The position numbers and the translations under genes were made by a program. The notes beneath the pieces were generated by a model. The model was not told where the DNA came from. It did not search any database and worked only from the letters and a program-made list of their open reading frames with translations. This document shows positions 23,343-38,300 of a stretch of DNA of 64,000 nucleotides, piece by piece. How positions within the stretch are numbered: the stretch's first letter is position 1; each line of letters opens with the position of its first letter. This DNA is from Linanthus parryae (Eukaryota > Streptophyta > Magnoliopsida > Ericales > Polemoniaceae), in assembly GCA_023055425.1 (NCBI GenBank), contig JALGPY010000007.1, forward strand, positions 85,275,136-85,339,135. The letters run 5' to 3'.

Positions 23343-26300
23343 CTGAATTAATCAATCACCGAACCGCCAACACAAAGTAGCATTTTTGTTATGTACTAAT
23401 AGCATTAAGAAACTAATCTAATACTATTACAGTGATGGTAGCAAGATGCTATCACACAAACACTAGGGCTTTTGCCCAAAAATCGAGTTTCTGATTGATT
23501 CTACCACGATGAAGAAAACTCACGTAGTACAGTTTTAATAAATTATATTAAGTAAACTATACATATCTCCCCCTAACCTAGCTAAAGATCACTAATCTCC
23601 CCTAACAACAATTAAATTAACTAATACATTAACAATTGCAATAAACTTCTACTTAGTCCGTTCTCTCTCTATCTTCCACGTTTGACTTTTTCTTCCGTAA
23701 CCGGGTCACTTTGCCTCGGTTATTTGCATAGCAAAATGATGTAACTTTTTGATAATTTTTTCATGGTGTTGTTGAGTAGAGTAAAGTTTACTCAACAACA
23801 CCTTGCAAAGTTTACCAAATGCTTGCATCGTTTTACTAATCAAATCACCAAGTCAAAGTGACCCGGTGAATAGTGGCAAAATGCAAACTTGGAAGATAGA
23901 GAGAGAATAGAGGAAGTAATAAATAAGAAATCGCCGAGATACATCACTAATCTAATACTATTACGCTGATATTTAAATCTATCCGAATTGCTAGTTGAGC
24001 GAAGCAGATGTTGGTTCTGCAGCTTCTGCAACTCCAAGCACCACCCTAGCAAATACTAGACTGAGTACCAAGGGGCGGATCCAGAATTTTTTCTCAATGG
24101 GGTAAAAAAAAATAATAATATAATAATGAGAAATAAACCTAAATAGTGGGGGGTTGATGCCTAATTTTAGTGGGGGCTAAAATGAAATTAATAGGTCAAA
24201 TATAAGTTAAATTTTGATTTCAAAAACTTGAGTTAGGGCTACATGCATTTGCGCCGCTGCTGACTACCCACAGCCGTTGGCTTGGAATCACCTATGACAG
24301 CCTCTATTATCAGGGTCAACAAAGAAGGGCGAGGGTGGGTAAAGGCTAACCACTGCCTTGAGGGCGAGGGGTTGAGGCATGCCTACGGTCTGTTATGAAT
24401 CCAAGTATCAAGCAAGAACGATAATGAAAAATAAAGAACGAGACAAGAAATTTAACGTGGATCGCTAGTTTAAATACTAGCTACTCCACAACCCGAAACC
24501 CGATTTATTAAGAGAAACAGAACCCGAACCCGATTACAACCGTGAACAAACACACGAAAAAAGACTCTTAAAACTCACTGCTAAGAAAGCCTATGCCCGT
24601 GTGTTTTGTTGCTAGTGCTACTGACTCCTATTACACAACAAAGAAGAAAAGTCCCATGCCCTTTTATAAGACCTCTATGACGGTGAACCTCAAAGGTTGT
24701 TTCCTAACTATGAGGAGACTATACTTGCTGCCAAAGCAAGTTAGTCAATCTTGACCACCGCCTCAAACAAAACATAGGAACATAGGAATTATCCCCCGCT
24801 TCTCATGCGTTTAAAACGAACCAAAAAACTAGTTGTTTGAATCACCGATCTATCAAAACTCCACCTTGATTTAAACACCCTAGCAACCAGAATCCATGCT
24901 TCTCTCGAACCTGAAATGGATGCATCTCCCTGAATCTAAAACGAGCACGCCTCCAGACTCGAATACATTCACTGAGAAAGAAGGACCGAATGTATTCCCG
25001 ATGGGCTCCAAACAGCGCCAGAACCAGTGCACCATGACAAGTGTCCAGATGTCGTCCAGACCAGATGCACCGACGCAGAGTGCCACAAATTGTCATGCCA
25101 TATGCGCCCCGTATGCCTCAGGTGCGCCCAAAACTCTAGTGCGCGCCAGAAATCTTTTCGCCTAGAACCAGAACCCGACTCGCGTGCCAGAGATCTCACG
25201 CGCCAGATGCTCCATGTCAGGAGCCTAGAATTTCCCCCAAGGGGCTCAGAGAAGAAGGTTGTCCTCGGAGGAGGTCCCTGCACCTAGAACCAAATTTGTT
25301 TGGTTCTTCTTGGGACACTCCCTTTTCCAGTGACTTTTCTCCTTGTAGTAGGCACAGACGTCCTGTGGTAAGCCGGATTCTGCAAACCTCTTGTATCCCT
25401 TACATTTTCCTGCTTTGACCATTAAACCAGCTGCATAATGGTCACCTGAATTGCCTGCAGCCTTGTGCCTCAAACTCCTAGTGTGAAGAGCAGATTTGAC
25501 GTGTTCTAGGGTTATCATATCTTTCCCACCAATGAAAGATTGCACGAAACCCTCATACGATGGAGGAAGCAACACCAACTGAATTAAGGCCGCATCCTCA
25601 TCACTTATTTTCTCCTCACTATTACGCAATACAAGTAGAATAGTGTTTAGAACATCTAAGTGATCACTAATTTGCGTACCTTCAGACATTCGCAACCTGA
25701 ATAGCCGTTGCTTGAGAATCAACTTGTTTTCCACAGATTTCTTAATGTAGAGCTACTCCAACTTGACCCACAAAGCAGACGCCTTCTCCTGATCTGCCAC
25801 ACTGGTGATCACGTCGTCCGTCAGACACAACATGATCGTTGCGTGCGTCTTCTCCTCCATCTTCAAATACGCCGATATGGTTGTGTCCACGTTGCCCTTG
25901 TTGGAGGCCAGAGGCAACGAAAGATCGTAGCGTTTCAACAACGCCTTCATCTTTATCTGCCACAGACTGAAACTGTTTCTCCCACTGAACTTCTCGATCT
26001 TCATAGTACCAGACATCGTTTCTTATTGAAACCCTAACCTGACCCGAGCTCTGATACCAGTTTGTTATGAATCCGGGTATCAAGCAAGAACTATAACGAG
26101 AAATAAAGAACGAGACAAGAAATCTAACGTGGATCGCTAGTTTAAATACTAGCTACTCCACAACCCGAAACCCGATTTATTGAGAGAAACAGAACCCGAA
26201 CCCGATTACAACCGTGAACAAACACACGAAAAAAGACTATCAAAACTCACTGCTAAGAAAGCTTATGCCCGTGTGTTTTGTTGCTAGTGCTACTGACTCC

Positions 26301-29300
26301 TATTACACAACAAAGAAGAAAAGTCCCATGCCCTTTTATAAGACCTCTATGACGGTGAACCTCAAAGGTTGTTTCCTAACTATGAGGAGACTATACTTGC
26401 TGCCAAAGCAAGTTAGTCAATCTTGACCACCGCCTCAAACAAAACATAGGAACATAGGAATTATCCCCCGCTTCTCATGCGTTTAAAACGAACCAAAAAA
26501 ACTAGTTGTTTGAATCACTGATCTATCACGGTCAAAAGCGGCCATCTCTGTTTGTGTTTATGTTTCTATGTATATATGTACATATACAATAGTATTTGAG
26601 GGCTAGGGGAACACCTCCCTTGTTGTAGCATTAATGAAAGTTTGTACGGGATCATGCACGGTGAGAGAATGGGTTAGCTTTCACGGTTGTGGGCGGTCAG
26701 TCCTTAGATAAGGATCCTTAGGTGCATTTACCTAATTATATATTCTCGTCCTCTATCAGGTTTCTACCATTGATTTAGAAAAAATCTAACTGATAGAATT
26801 TTGCTCTCAATGGTCATGTGAAACACAGTAAAAGCTTTTATAAATACTGTCAATTACTTAGTAAAATATTCCATTGATAAAGTTACCAAGATCGTGTCAT
26901 CAGAAAGAAATTAACTTCACATATTGGATAAAATTTAAAATTAATAGAGAGATTGAGATCGACCTGAATTTGATCGCCAATGTTGATGATAAAGGAATTA
27001 GGGACCGGCTTAACGGTAACCCACTCGTGACCACGACGAACTTGGAGGCCAGAGACGTGGTCGTCGGAGTGGAGAAGTGTCAACCCACCTGGATCGGAAT
27101 GGGAGGACAGGCCAAGAGTGAGGTCAGGCTGTGGACACTTTGGATAATAATTCACCCTCAAGCAAGCACCGATTTTGTCCTCCCCTCCAAATGCCTTTTT
27201 GAGATCCAACCCCAAATCTGACGAAAAGACCCTCATAAGTTTCCCACCAAGCTTTACCAATTGGTCCCCGTACTCTGCACTCACTTCCCTACAAGGACAA
27301 AAAGGGCAAGGAAACAACACATTTTGTACATTAGCACCCTTAACGTTAGGAGGATATTTATTCGACTCGGATTGAGCCTCTTGCATACTAATTAGCGGGT
27401 GTAATTTTAGTAAAAGGTTTATCGTCGTGGTCTTGTCAAATTGAAAGATTGTGGAACAAATATATATGTGAGATCATGTGTTTCGTACAAAATGAAAATC
27501 TAAATACTTGACTGAAAATAATAAGAAAAGAATAAGTTGGCTGAAAGTATAAACTATTTTAACATTTTAAAGTTGGTCGAGAGTATAGGCCGAATTAGAT
27601 ATTAAATAATTTACAAATTTCGTAATCGAAAACATGTTTCAATCACAATTGTAAAATAATGAAATAAATTAAATTAAATTAAATTAAGTTAAATTAAAAT
27701 GACCAAATTTACTTTAAAATTTATTAAGATCCATATTCCCAAACAGGCATTGAATCAACCAAATGAATCAACCACAAAATGATTGAATTTCAAAATCTCC
27801 ATCACTAGACTAACCCTTTAGGGTTAATTTTAAATAGGGATGGCCCTGAGCCGAGCTGCATTGGATTGGGTCAGGCTAAACTGGGCTGGAGATTTGTGTT
27901 GAATTTTTTCCTTGAATAGTTGAAGAAATCATAGAGAGCAACAACGGGCACCAAAGGAGCAAAGATGGAGAGCAAAGAAGCAAGAAGGGGTGTTTCAAAG
28001 GTCGCACGACCTGAAGGGGAGTTCGGACGACCTGGAGGAAGAATGCTGAAACTCCCAGGATGTTTTCAGAATTCGCGCGACCTGAGCTTTGGTCGCACGA
28101 CCTGGGAAGCTCGAGGTCCCACGACCTGCTGGCCAGGTCGCTGGCATGCATTTTTGGAAGTTTTTCCAATTCCATCTAGGAAGGATCTAGGTCGGTTCTA
28201 AGCGATCACAGGGTCTGTCGAAGTTGTCTCGGCCAAGATTAAGGAAGTTGGTTAAACCAAACTATGGCATATAAGGCTCGGTTATATGAGTGAAAATTGA
28301 ATGCAGGAACTTCACAAGGACGGCTATTTTATGGCGCACAATCCCAAGATCCTAGGGTTTTTTTAGCATTACGTGTATGGGAAGCTACAACATAGCAAGT
28401 TCCTTATAGCGTTTCATAGAACGAAAGGTACTCTCGACTACACCCATTCGGATTTCTGGGGTCCATCTCGAGTATAGGCGATTGGCGGGTACAAATATTT
28501 TCAAAGCAATATAGACGACTACTCAAGGATGACTTGGATATTTGTGATGAAGCACAAGAGTTAAGCCTTTGCAAAGTTCAAGGAGTGGAAGACCATGGTA
28601 GAAAATCAGGTGGGAAAAGAAGGAGAAGAGGCTGCGCACGAACAACGTCTTGGATTTTTTTTCATCGGAGTTTGATGAATTCTGCAAGGGTCAGGGAGTT
28701 GCTCACCATCACACTGTTTGGCACACACCACATCAGAGTGGTGTAGCCAAAAGAATGAATTAATCGCTTTTAGCGAAGGCAAGGTGTGTGCTTTTGAATG
28801 CAGGTCTTTCTAGGGGTTTCTAGGGAGAGGCATGTTCTATGCATGCTATCTTATGAATCTGAGTGCGCACACAGGTATATGATGCAAGATTCATGTTGAT
28901 GTTTGGTCTGGAAAAGCAGCAGATTAATCGGATATGAGGTTATTTGGTTGTGTTACCTATTATCATGTGGATGATGGAAAGGTAGACTGAAGGGCGAAAA
29001 AGGGGGTATTCTTGGGCTTTGGGACGGCTGTGAAGGGATACAAGATTTGGACACACAACAAAAGTATACTCAGCAGGAGTGTAGTTTTTGACGAGAGTTC
29101 AATGATCAAGTAGAGTTCCATGGAGATAGAGCTGGAGATGTAGATAATAAGGTGGAGGAAAATTTGGGTCCTGTGGATCCTAAGGAGCCCGAATTACCTA
29201 CACTGGTGACGGAAACCAAAGAAGAAGAAGCAGAAGCGTCTGATGAGGCTGCATCGCTATCAGAGGAATCGATTCATTAGAGTATTACTGAAGGAAGGCC

Positions 29301-32300
29301 AAGGAGAGTCATAAAGCCTCAAGTAAGGTAAAGAGATTATGGTATGGTGGGGTATGCATTGCAGGTAGCCGAAGAGGTGGAGGATGAGCCATCCGCCTAT
29401 AGGGCTGCGATTTCTAATTCTAAGTCAGCACAATGGATTGCCACGATGGAAGAATATATGGAGTCTCTTAGCAAGAACTCGACTTGGGATCTTGTTAAAT
29501 TTTCAGCGGGAAGAAAGATAGTCACTTGCAAGTGAGTTTTCAGAAGAAATGAAGGAACTACAGGTGGAGAAGGCGTCAAATATAAGGCAATGTTGGTTGC
29601 AGGAGGGTTCAATCAGAAAGAAAGAGTTGACTACAACGATATCTTCTCACCGGTGGCCAGACATACTTCGATAAGGGTGCTACTAGCGCTGTTGGCGCAC
29701 CACGACTTAGATCTTGAGCAGCTAGATGTGAAAACAGCTTTCCCTCATGGAGAGTTAGAGGAGGAGATATAAATGAGCCAACCGGAGGGGTTAGACGTTC
29801 CTAAAAAATAAGACAACATATGCCATATGAAAATATCTCTCTAAGGACTTAAATAGTCACTCAGGCAACGGTAGAAGAGGTTTGACAGCTTCATGTTGAA
29901 GATCGGTTACAAGAAGTGGGAATATGATTGATGCGTGTATCATAAGCTTTTGCGAGGTGAGACACGTATCTACCTAGTTCTGTATGTGGATGATATCTTG
30001 ATTGCAACCCTTGATATGGAGGATATACATGAATCAAAAAGGTCCCTTAGAGCGGAATTCGAGATGAAGGATCTGAGGGCTGCTCGTAAGATCCTAGGAG
30101 TTGAGATCTATAGAGATAGGATGAAGAAGAAGTGTTTCCTATCACAGCAAGGATACATCAAGAAGGTATTGGGGAGATTCGGGATGTCATCATCTAAAGG
30201 TATAGATACTCCTATGGAAACTAACAACAAGCTAGGAATGACATAGTTCAGACTGAGGAGGAAAATGATTACATGTCCAAGGTTCCATATGCTAGTGTAG
30301 TTGGAAGCCTCATGTATGCTATGGTATGTGCTCGACCGGACATAGCTAGCCTTTGGTGTTAGTGTGGTTAGTCATTTTATGGCTCAACCGAGTAAGGATC
30401 ACTGGCAGGAAATGAACTGCATATTCAGGTACCTTAAGCGTACGTCAGACATTGTCCTGTGTTATGGGGCTAGGGATGACATCTTGGTAGGTGGGTTCTC
30501 GGATTCGGACTATGGACGGGACATTGATAGCAAGCGATCAATGAATGGCTATGTGTTTACTCTAGGAGGTTCTGTTATGAGTTGGAAGGCTACGCTACAG
30601 CCGAGGTGACTTTGTCAACCACGGAGGTGTTGGAATAGATGCGCTAGAGGCAATCTAGTTTTGTATGAACTTATTTTTGGCTAGAATATTCATTTTATTA
30701 TTTATTGGATATTTAGTATAATGAAGTCCTTATATTTACAATTGTGTTGTTTATCTTAAATATCCCTAGTACATTATAATGATTAAATGGGACAATCATC
30801 AATAGACTAGTACGGGGTTGGATTGATATGGAGATATCATGATCCAACACATGGGTATGCATTAAGGGTAATGACATACTAGATTCCGAGAAGGCTACAT
30901 ACATGTTTGTAAAGTCACAAGCGCTTCTCGTGGTGACAACGGTATTGTCATCCTTAGACTTGAAGTCACTAGATTGTCTAGTTGTGGATTATTGTGATTT
31001 TGGTAGCGTCAAACGCTACACCGTAACTGTGTAGCTATAAAGGCGTGTATCGGATACAATAAGAAGCAAGCTTATAAGTCGTAGTAGACGTAGATAGAAT
31101 TTTTCCCTCCCACATAACGCGAGCAAATATCCTAGGCCACTCGAGGGATAGTGCTTATGGAATGTCTGGTCAGAATCAAATAAATCAATATGGGATATTG
31201 ATGTTATTTTCAAGAATAAGGCTATCCCGAGGATCGAGAAACTATGGATTGGATATACGAGTGTGACTTGTATGTCTCGTGTCCAATCCGGATATGAAGA
31301 CAAAGGGATGAGACAATTACTTGCACAAGGTATGTCGGATACTATTCTATTAGTTGGCTAGAATGGATGTCTTGCTAGAGACCGTTCCATATTAGCAAAT
31401 TGTTGCTACCAACTACATAGAACCTATGGGGTCACACGCCCAATAGGGTTTAACCTAATTTTGGGAATTAATTAATACGATTAATTAATTAGAAGGATCA
31501 CTTTGCAACACCTTGCAAACTTAATAGGACTAATATGCAAGGGACAAATCTGAACTCATGTAGGATTAGGAGGGGCCTTTAGGTAGTTGACAAGGAGTTG
31601 TTGAACTGTATAAATGATGCTCCTAGCTTCCTTCCCACACTAATGGTCATAACATAAGTTGAGTGGGAAGGAAACAAAGGAGAGAGAGCAAGACCACTAG
31701 AGGCCGACCGCCCCTAGTGTCCGCCTCCTACCCGTCGGCCACAAAGAGACGCCGAAGCCCTCTCTTTGATCCTCGTTGCATGATTTATTATTCCTCTTCC
31801 TCCGGTCCAAGCTATCACAAAGGAGTAGGAAGATCTAGACATCAATCTTGGGCGTGGATCAACCATAGAGACGTGACACAATTCACGTTACAGTTCATCA
31901 CAGGAGATCTCTAAGGTGTGTTACTTGTTTCTTCCTTTACCATCGTTATGATTATCTTCCTGTGATACTTGGAGGGTCTTGAATGGATAATTTATTATCT
32001 TCCTGTGATCCTTACAGTGATATCAGAGCCACAGGTTGTAGAACATAGACGTGGTTTATGTGTTACGTTTTGATAGTTTTACACTTTAAAATTGTTGTTT
32101 ATCGCGTAAAACGGACATATCAAGCATATGATGCAATTTTCCAATAATCAAACAAACAAGACCTAGTTTGTGCATTAGATGCATGAATTATTGAGTTTGA
32201 GAAATTTTAGGATCATAGATCTAGGGTTTGGGCACCAATTTGGAAAATAGTTTCAAATTTGGAAAAGTTTTGACCTTGGGCAACAAGGAAGAAGTTGTTT

Positions 32301-35300
32301 TGAACAACTCAAGAGGTTCGGCCCTAGGGACCACCTGGGTTGGGCCGGCCGGCCAAGGCTCGGCCCGGGGCGGCTCCAAGGTGGTTCGGCCATGCTATAG
32401 TTGAGCCTCTTGGACCATTTTGACCCTAGTAATCCTAAAATCAATTAAAGTTGACCAAGCAAGTTAAAATTGGATTTAACTGTTTATGTTCAAATCGCAC
32501 GGTGATTAGATATGGCCTTAGGATGTGGTTTGGTTTGATTATTTAAATTTTGTGGTTTGATTTACGGCATGCGAGCCGATCAATTTGATGTAATAATTTA
32601 TTAGGTTTTATGGCCTGCGAGTCGATTTTTTTCTCAACTTGTGAGATTTATTTTATTTAGTATAGATGTTAGCCATTGCTAGATAGAATAGATCGTTAGC
32701 CAAGATTGGAGAAAAGAAGCCCAAAGCCAAAGAAGCCCCAAAAGACGGAGCATGGAGCATTCCACAAGACTATAAAGGATGGACCAAAACATGGAGGCGC
32801 ATGGAGATGTGTTTGTTATTTAGGGTTCATAGATATTCCCATTGGCTTGGGAATATCTTAGTCTAGAAAAGCCATATCCACATCAGGTTTTTATTATTTT
32901 GTGGTTGTTTATTTTTCCTGTCTTATTATTTTGTGATTGGTGTATGAATGATTCATGCAATTAGGAAATAAGATAATTAACAAACCGGATCTATTATTTG
33001 GAGTTGCGCCCAAACTCAAAATAGATAGATCAGCTGATATGGATCAACAAAACAATTAATTGAATTATAAAATCCCTCAAAATTCAAATATTGTTTTTTT
33101 GCCTTCTCGTTATTTAATAACTCATCATCATCATGATTTATCAAGCTCGTGCATGCCAAAGCAAGGCGAATTGGTTCATAATGAAGTAATGCGATGGCAC
33201 AAGAAAGTAATGTGCAATTGTTAAATAAGAGGTTGGACACAATTGGGTTATTAATGTGATTAAAACCTAGAGGCAATCAATTGGGATTATCCATGCAGAT
33301 GGATAAATAAGGAGTTATTTTCCCAATTTAATCAAGAATTGCACAAGATGCAATTGGAATTGTTCCTACCTAAAGTAGTCAAATTTTGGGTGACTTGCCA
33401 AAGCAAGCTCAAGAGGAGATGAAACATGATCCTTGCCCCACTAGTAAATATAATGATATTTTCTGCATTAATATCTTGAGGGTTATTGATCCGTAGAAAA
33501 ATAGTGGGATCTATGTTTAATAACATAGCCATTATTAAATATAGTCAAAAGTTCAAAAATACTAAAACTTGCGTATTTTTCTTTTGTAGAATTCCAAATG
33601 GCAAACAACTCATCAATTACACAACATTCCCTATGCTCTGTCCTTGAGAAGGACAAGCTTTCTGGAACCAATTTCCTCGACTCGTAAAGAAACATGATAA
33701 TCGTTCTCAACCAAGATAAGAAATTGGAGCAATAGAGGAGCAAGTTCCAGCAGGTCCAGAAAACAATACTCCTGCAACCCTAAAGGTGTATCAGAAGTGT
33801 GTTGACGATGCTAATGATGCGGCCTGCCTCATGCTATGCACATTGACCTCTGAGCTTCAGAAGCAACATGAGAACATGAATGCAGTCGATATGATCGAAC
33901 ACTTGAAGCAGCTCTTCCAATAGCAGGAAAGGGTTGAGAGGTATGAAGTTTCTAAGGCATTGTTAAAATATCATCTAGCAGAAGGAAACCTTGTGACCTC
34001 ATGTACTCCGCATGATCGGGTACTTGGAGAATCTAGCACGGGTAGGGTTCCCGGTCGGCCAAGAGTTGGCCACCGGTCTTGTGTTGCAATCGTTTCCTGA
34101 GAGTTATGGACATTTCATCTTGAACTATAACATGAACGAGATCGTGAAACCACTGCCAGATTTTTTCAATATGTTGAGGACAGCTGAATAAAGCATCAAC
34201 AAGGGTAAGGGCAAGACCATTGTGATGGTGCAGAAAGGAAAGATCAAAAGACTTGCCTCATCCTCCAATGGCAAAGGCAAAGCAGTTGCCAAGTCCAAGG
34301 AACCTTCCTTAAGCCTGTTGGTGGCATTGACAAAGGTGTGAACAAAGGTGAATGTCACTACTGCAGCCAGCCTGGACACTGGAGGAGGATTTGCCCAAAA
34401 TATCTGGAGGACAAGAGGCTTGGAATAGTGATTTCACCACCATCAGGTATTTTTGTTGTAGATGTCAATTTAACTATCTCTACATCATGTCTATTGGATA
34501 CTGGATGTGGATCTCACATATGTCGATATGTGCAGGATCTAAAGAGAAGTAGAAGATTGGCTAAAGGGGAGATAGATCTGCGAGTTGGGAATGGGGCAAA
34601 GGTTGCTGCATTAGCCGTAGGCGTGTACGAGTTGTCTCTGCCTTTAGGATTAGTTTTAGAATTAAATAATTGCTATTTTGTGTCTGCTATGAGCAGAAAC
34701 ATTATTTCTATTTCTTGATTGGACAAGGAAGGTTTTATTACTTCAATAAAGAACAATTCTTGTTCCATTTAATTTAATAATATTCACAATTGTAGTGCGC
34801 AATTATTTAATGGATTGTACGTCATTGATCTAAGCAATCTTGTCTATAACATTAATACTAAGAGGATTAAAATAAATGATTTAAATCCTGCTTACTTATG
34901 GCAATATCATTTAGGCCATATAAACGAGAAACGTGTATCTAGACTCCATAAAGATGGATTTCTATACTCATTTGATTTTGAATCATATAAGACATGTGAG
35001 GCTTGTTTATTGGGAAAAATGACAAAGTCCCCTTTCAATAAGAAAGGAGAAAGGACTAGTGAGCCATTGGCGCTCGTGCATACTGATGTATGTGGGCCAT
35101 TCGCCACGCCTGCCAAGGGTGGTTACGTTACTTCATCACATTTACTGATGATTTCAGTAGATATGGATTTGTATACCTTATGAAGGCCAAATCCGAATTC
35201 TTTGAAAGATTCGAAGAATTCAAGAGTGAAGTAGAGAAGCAACTTGGCAAAATTATCAAGGCTCTAGGATCGGATCGTGGAAGAGAATACTTGAGCCAAG

Positions 35301-38300
35301 AGTTTGAAGACTATCTTAGAGAGTGTGGGATCCTGTCCCAACTCACTCCACCCGGAACGCCACAATGTAATGGTGTGTCCGAGAGGAGGAATTGAACACT
35401 ATTGGATATGATTCGATCTGTGATGTGTGAAATCAGTCTTCCATTATCATTTTGGAGCTATGCTCTATTAAGTGCATCTTTCACCATTAACCGCGTTCCA
35501 TCTAAATCAGTCATGAAGACACCACATGAGATGTGGAGTGGGAACCATCCTGCACTTTCGTTCATGAAGATTTGGGGCTGCGATGTCTATGTAAAGCGTT
35601 TACAATCAGACAAGCTAGGATCTAAGTCAGATAAGTGTAAGTTTGTGGGGTACCCTAAGGAAAGTAAGGGTTACTATTTCTACAATCCAACTAAGAACAA
35701 AGTGTTCGTTGCTCGGTCCGGCGTATTTCTAGAAAGAGAGTTTGTCTCTAAAGAAGCAAGTGGGAGGACTGTAGAACTTGAAGAATTTCAAGAACCACAA
35801 AGAACTGATCCTTCTATGGAACATGAGCAGGAACCACAAGTAGTTGTGGAGCAACCTGTTCAAGTAGCACAAGAGCTTCGTAGATCTAGTAGAGTGCGCC
35901 AAGAGCCAGATAGGTATGGACTTCTCGTGACTAAGTCTGGTGACACGATGCTCATAGATGATGAGCCTACTACCTATATGGAGGCCATGAAAGGACTGGA
36001 CTCTCAGAAGTGGCTTGAAGCCATGAGATCCGAGATGGAATCCATGTATACCAACAAAGTATAGACTTTGGTGGAACCACCGAAGGGGCGCGGCCCATAG
36101 GGTGCAAGTGGGTCTTCAAGAAGAAGATCGACATGGATGGTAATGTGCTTACCTATAAGGACCAATTGGTGGCTAAAGGATTCAGACATATTCATGGTAT
36201 TGACTATGATGAAACCTTTTCACCAGTCACTATGACAAAATCCGTCCGAATCCTACTTGCTATTGCAGCATACTACGACTATGAGATTTGGCAGATGGAC
36301 GTCAAAACAGCATTCTTGTATGGGAATCTCCTCGAGGACGTGTATATGATACAGCCTGAGGGTTTTGAAGATCCAAAGCAAGCCAACAAAGTATGTAAGC
36401 TGCAACGATCCATTTATGGGTTGAAGCACGCTTCTAGGAGTTGGAATTGACGTTTTGTTGAAGTAGTCAAAGAGTTTGGCTTCATCAGAAACGAAGACGA
36501 GTCTTTTGTCTAAAATACGATTAGTGGGAGCTCTGTAGCTTTTCTGCTCTTGTATGTGGATGACATACTACTCATTGGAATGACATTTCCATGATGCAAT
36601 CTATTAAAGATTGGCTGGAAAAGTGTTTCTCAATGAAAGACTTACGGGAAGCAGCCTATATACTTGGTATAAATATCTATATAGATAGATATAGGAGATT
36701 GCTAGGCCTAAGTCAAAGTACACATATAGACAAGGTGTTGAAACGGTTCAACATGCAAGATTCCACGAAAGGATTCTTGCCCATGTCACATGGAATCACT
36801 CTTTCGAATAGTGATTGTCCTTCCAATGAGATTGAGAAGGAACGCATGAGTAGAATTCCCTATGCCTCGGACATAGGATCCATCATGTACACCATGTTAT
36901 GTACTAGACCAGATGTGTCATATGCCTTGAGTATGACAAGCAGTAACCAGTCCAATCCAGGTGAGAGTCACTTGATTGCAGTCAAGAACATCCTAAAGTA
37001 CTTGAGAAGAACTAAGGATGCTTTCTTGATAATTGGTGGTGAGGAAGAGTTGCGTGTAAGGGGTTACACGGATGCAAGCTTCCATACCGACAGAGATGAT
37101 TTCATATCCCAATCGGGATATGTGTTTTGCCTGAATGGAGCAGTGGTGAGCTAGAAGAGTTCCAAGCACGAGACGGTGGCGGATTCTACAACAGAGGCTG
37201 AGTACATTTCTGCAAATGGCGCAGCAAAGGAAGCTATTTGGATTAGGAAATTTGTTTCTGAACTTGGAGTGGTTCCTAGCATTGCGGATCCAGTAGAGTT
37301 GTACTGTGACAACACTGGGGCGATCTCGCAATCAAAGGAGCCCCGGTCACACCAGAAATCTAAACACGTGCTCAGGAAGTTCCATCTTATTCGAGATATT
37401 ATCGATAGAGGAGACGTTCGGATATGCAAGATTCCTACAGATGAGATTCTGTCAGATCCACTTACAAAGCCACTTGTTCAGCGCAAGCATGAAGGGCATA
37501 CTAGGAGCATTGGCATACGGGATGCATCATATTGCCTCTAGTTCAAGTGGGAATAGATTCCCTAGAGGCAATCTAGTTTAGTATGACCTTATTTTTGGCC
37601 AGAATATTCATTGTATTATTTATTGGATATTTAATATAATGAAGTCCTTAGATTTACAATTGTGTTGTTTATCTTAAATATCCCTAGTCTATTATAATTA
37701 TTAAATGGGACAATCATCTATAGACTAGTATGGGGTTGGATTGATATGGAGATATCATGATCCAACACAAGGGTAAGCATTAAGGGTAATGGCATACTGG
37801 ATTGACCCATCTCTGAGAAGGCTACATACATGTTATGTAAAGTCAGAAGCGCTTCTCGTGGTGACAATGGTATTTTCATCATTAAACTTGAAATCACTAG
37901 ATTGTCTAGTTGTGATTATTGTGATCTTGGTAGCGTCAAACGCTACACCGTAACTGGGTAGCTATAAAGGCGTGTACCAGATACAATAAGAAGCAAGCTT
38001 AGAAGTCATAGTAGACTTAGATAGAATTTTTCCCTCCCACATGACGGGAGCAAATATCCTAGGCCACTCAAGGGATAGTGCTTATGGAATGTCTGGCCAG
38101 ACTCAAATAAATCAATATAGGATATTGATGTTACTTGCACGAATAAGGCTATTCCCGGGATCGAGAAACTATGGATTGGATATACGAGCGTGACTTGTTT
38201 GTCTCCTGTCCAATCCGGATATGGAGACAAAGGGATGAGACAATTACTTGCACAAGGTTTGTCGGATGACTATTCTATTAGTTGGCTAGAACGGATGTCT

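Larger units (their letters stand above)
24391..26528 (-). mobile_element. Gag-only LTR retrotransposon (TR-GAG-like), minus orientation
   Basis: A complete 2138-bp element. Two LTRs of about 465 bp (24391-24855 and 26063-26528) begin TGATAGATC and end in AACA, and differ at roughly a dozen sites by eye. The 5-bp target duplication is CGGTC on both sides (24386-24390 and 26529-26533). A primer site matching initiator tRNA-Met (TGGTATCAGAGCTC, minus strand, near 26046-26060) follows the 5' LTR, and a purine-rich AAGGTGGAGTTT precedes the 3' LTR. The 1.2-kb interior has a Copia-type gag and no protease, integrase, reverse transcriptase or RNase H. It must be mobilised in trans. The good LTR match suggests a fairly recent insertion. 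Confidence 0.88.
23343..26963. other. Dioxygenase intron 2
   Basis: A 3621-bp intron with a Stowaway-like MITE (23650-23918) and a gag-only LTR element (24391-26528). The spaces between them (23919-24390 and 26534-26963) hold unassigned intron sequence. The part near 24070-24250 (starting aaggggcggatccagaattt) looks like a degraded repeat tail. Most of this length is therefore insertion. Confidence 0.85.
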
